Origin: Nematostella vectensis
Lineage: Eukaryota > Cnidaria > Anthozoa > Actiniaria > Edwardsiidae
Direction of reading: 5' to 3'
Assembly (NCBI RefSeq): GCF_932526225.1
Contig: NC_064036.1
Coordinates: 18,746,953-18,810,952, forward strand
Length of the DNA stretch: 64,000 nt
The translations under genes were made by a program, and so were the position numbers. Every line of letters begins with the position of its first letter. Within the stretch, counting starts at the first letter, position 1. The notes below the pieces were generated by a model. The model did no database searches. It saw only the letters and a program-made list of their open reading frames with translations, and was not told where the DNA came from. Shown here piece by piece: positions 62,678 to 64,000 of the stretch.

Positions 62678-64000
62678 ATGGATGAGCATTGAAAGGGCAA
62701 TCAACGTAACCTTGACCAAAATAAACAGCAGTGAACGTAAAAAATTCTTCGAGCCGGATTCGAACCAGCAACCTAGGATCAGTCTCCAAGAAAATGAAAT
62801 TCCATGTAACATTGCCCAACGTAAAGCGCATGTATAAAACATCCATTGAGCCGGATTCGAACCAGCGAATGAGGGATCACAATTGTAAATCTACAGCCCC
62901 CCGCTCTATCAACTGAGCTATCGAAGGATGGATGTACATTGAAAGGACAATCAACGTAACCTTGCCCAAAATAAATCTAAAGTCTCCAAGGAAAGGACAT
63001 TCCATGTAACCTTCCCTAAAATAAACAGCAGTGCACGTAACAAAATCCTTGGAGACGGATTCGAACCAGCGACCAAGGGATCACAATTATAAATCTACAG
63101 TCCCCCGTTCTACCAACTGAGCTATCGAAGGATAGATGTCCATGGAAAGGACAATCAACGTAACCTTGACCAAAATAAACAGCAGTGCACATAAAAAATC
63201 CTTCATGCCGGATTTTAACCAGCGACCTAGAGATCACAGTCATAAATCTACAGTCTCCAAGGAAAGGACATTTCATGTAACCTTGCCCAAAATAAACAGC
63301 AGTGCACGTAAAACAATCCTTCGAGCCGGATTCGAACCAGCGACCAAGGGATCACAGTTATAAATCTACAGTCCCCGCTCTACCAACTGAGCTATCGAAG
63401 GATGGATGTACATTCAAATGACAATCAACGTAACCTTGCCCAAAATAAACAGCAGTGAACGTAAAAAAATCCTTCGAGCCGGATTCGAAACAGCGACCTA
63501 GGGATCACAATTATAAATCTACAGTCCCCCGCTCTACCAACTGAGCTATCGAAGGATGGATGAGCATTGAAAGGGCAATCAACGTAACCTTTACCAAAAT
63601 AAACAGCAGTGAACGTAAAAAATTCTTCGAGCCGGATTCGAACCAGCAACCTAGGATCAGTCTCCAAGAAAATGAAATTCCATGTAACATTGCCCAACGT
63701 AAAGCGCATGTATAAAACATCCATTGAGCCGGATTCGAACCAGCGAATGAGGGATCACAATTGTAAATCTACAGCCCCACGCTCTATCAACTGAGCTATC
63801 GAAGGATGGATGTACATTGAAAGGACAATCAACGTGACCTTGCCCAAAAAAAAAGCAGTGCATTTAAACAAATTCTTCGAGCCGGATTCGAACCAGCGAC
63901 CAAGGGATCACAATTATAAATCTACAGTCCCTCGTTCTACCAACTGAGCTATCGAAGAATGGATGTCCATGGAAAGGACAATCAACGTAACCTTGACCAA

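Larger units (their letters stand above)
24026..64000 (-). repeat. tRNA-Tyr(GTA)-derived tandem array, right segment
   Basis: Continuation of the same array in the same orientation after the retroelement; it runs off the window end, so its true extent is unknown. It holds more large segmental duplications than the left segment. Between about 37.7 and 49.4 kb fully paired copies are scarce (three, at 39.4, 40.8 and 41.6 kb) and the units are more diverged: they carry CTTTACCAACTGTGC, GATTTAGGG or CGCATGATGG variants on the plus strand. From about 49.8 kb regular 878-bp and 828-bp higher-order repeats resume. No protein-coding gene was found in it. Confidence 0.95.

Noticed and set aside
1-64000. 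CRISPR array
   Set aside because: The regular repeat is a full tRNA gene with intron, and the spacers are themselves repeats and not unique. No cas genes are present.
1-64000. Dispersed tRNA-derived SINE copies
   Set aside because: Units are strictly tandem in one orientation, without poly-A tails, target duplications or a non-tRNA SINE body.
1-64000. Bacterial or organelle tRNA cluster
   Set aside because: tRNA-Tyr here is the short-variable-arm eukaryotic type with an intron at position 37/38 and Pol III terminators; bacterial tRNA-Tyr has a long variable arm.

Overview
The window is almost entirely one head-to-tail array of units derived from a eukaryotic nuclear tRNA-Tyr(GTA) gene, all on the minus strand. 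It is broken once, at 19282-24025, by an inserted Ty3/gypsy-like LTR-retroelement remnant. The tRNA identity rests on direct reading: acceptor CCTTCGA/TCGAAGG, A box TAGCTCAGTTGG, anticodon GTA, a 13-nt intron just 3' of anticodon-adjacent base 37, and B box GGTTCGAATCC. Intron-bearing tRNA-Tyr, Pol III oligo-T terminators and an LTR retroelement point to a eukaryote. The retroelement proteins look like those of invertebrate animals, but I cannot name the species.

The array covers 1-19281 and 24026-64000 (about 59 kb). The monomer is about 158 bp when full length (86 bp tRNA plus about 72 bp spacer), and the mean is about 146 bp once truncated units are included, giving roughly 400 units (an estimate, not a count). 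By eye I find 44 copies whose mature cloverleaf is fully paired with the invariant bases present. They fall in two families. Family 1 has intron ATTTATAACTGTG and terminator TTG+TTTT. Family 2 has intron ATTTATAATTGTG and a T7 terminator directly after the discriminator A. The remaining units belong to a small set of recurring degenerate classes: acceptor mutants, copies without the D-loop GG, D-stem mutants, a class with an altered variable loop, and three kinds of truncated unit in which the 5' half, the anticodon half or nearly the whole tRNA is gone. No protein gene is credible inside the array; the many 60-214 residue open frames are repeats of the tRNA/spacer sequence read as codons.

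Units are grouped into higher-order repeats with periods of about 937, 878 and 828 bp. These are rearranged by larger duplications: a 2,010-bp tandem pair with no difference that I could see (30.92-34.94 kb), a pair at offset about 4,755 bp (34.58-43.78 kb), and pairs at offsets 271, 358, 677, 1,094, 2,349, 8,202 and 15,370 bp. Chimeric tRNA copies and abrupt mid-tRNA joins show unequal exchange and gene conversion. The whole reads as a tRNA-Tyr satellite: a satellite DNA whose monomer is a Pol III gene and which still carries dozens of apparently usable genes.

The retroelement lies on the plus strand, opposite to the tRNA units. It shows a zinc knuckle, aspartic protease, reverse transcriptase, RNase H, integrase and one LTR-like end, with a possible 4-bp target duplication (CAGC). 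It is a fossil, broken and incomplete.
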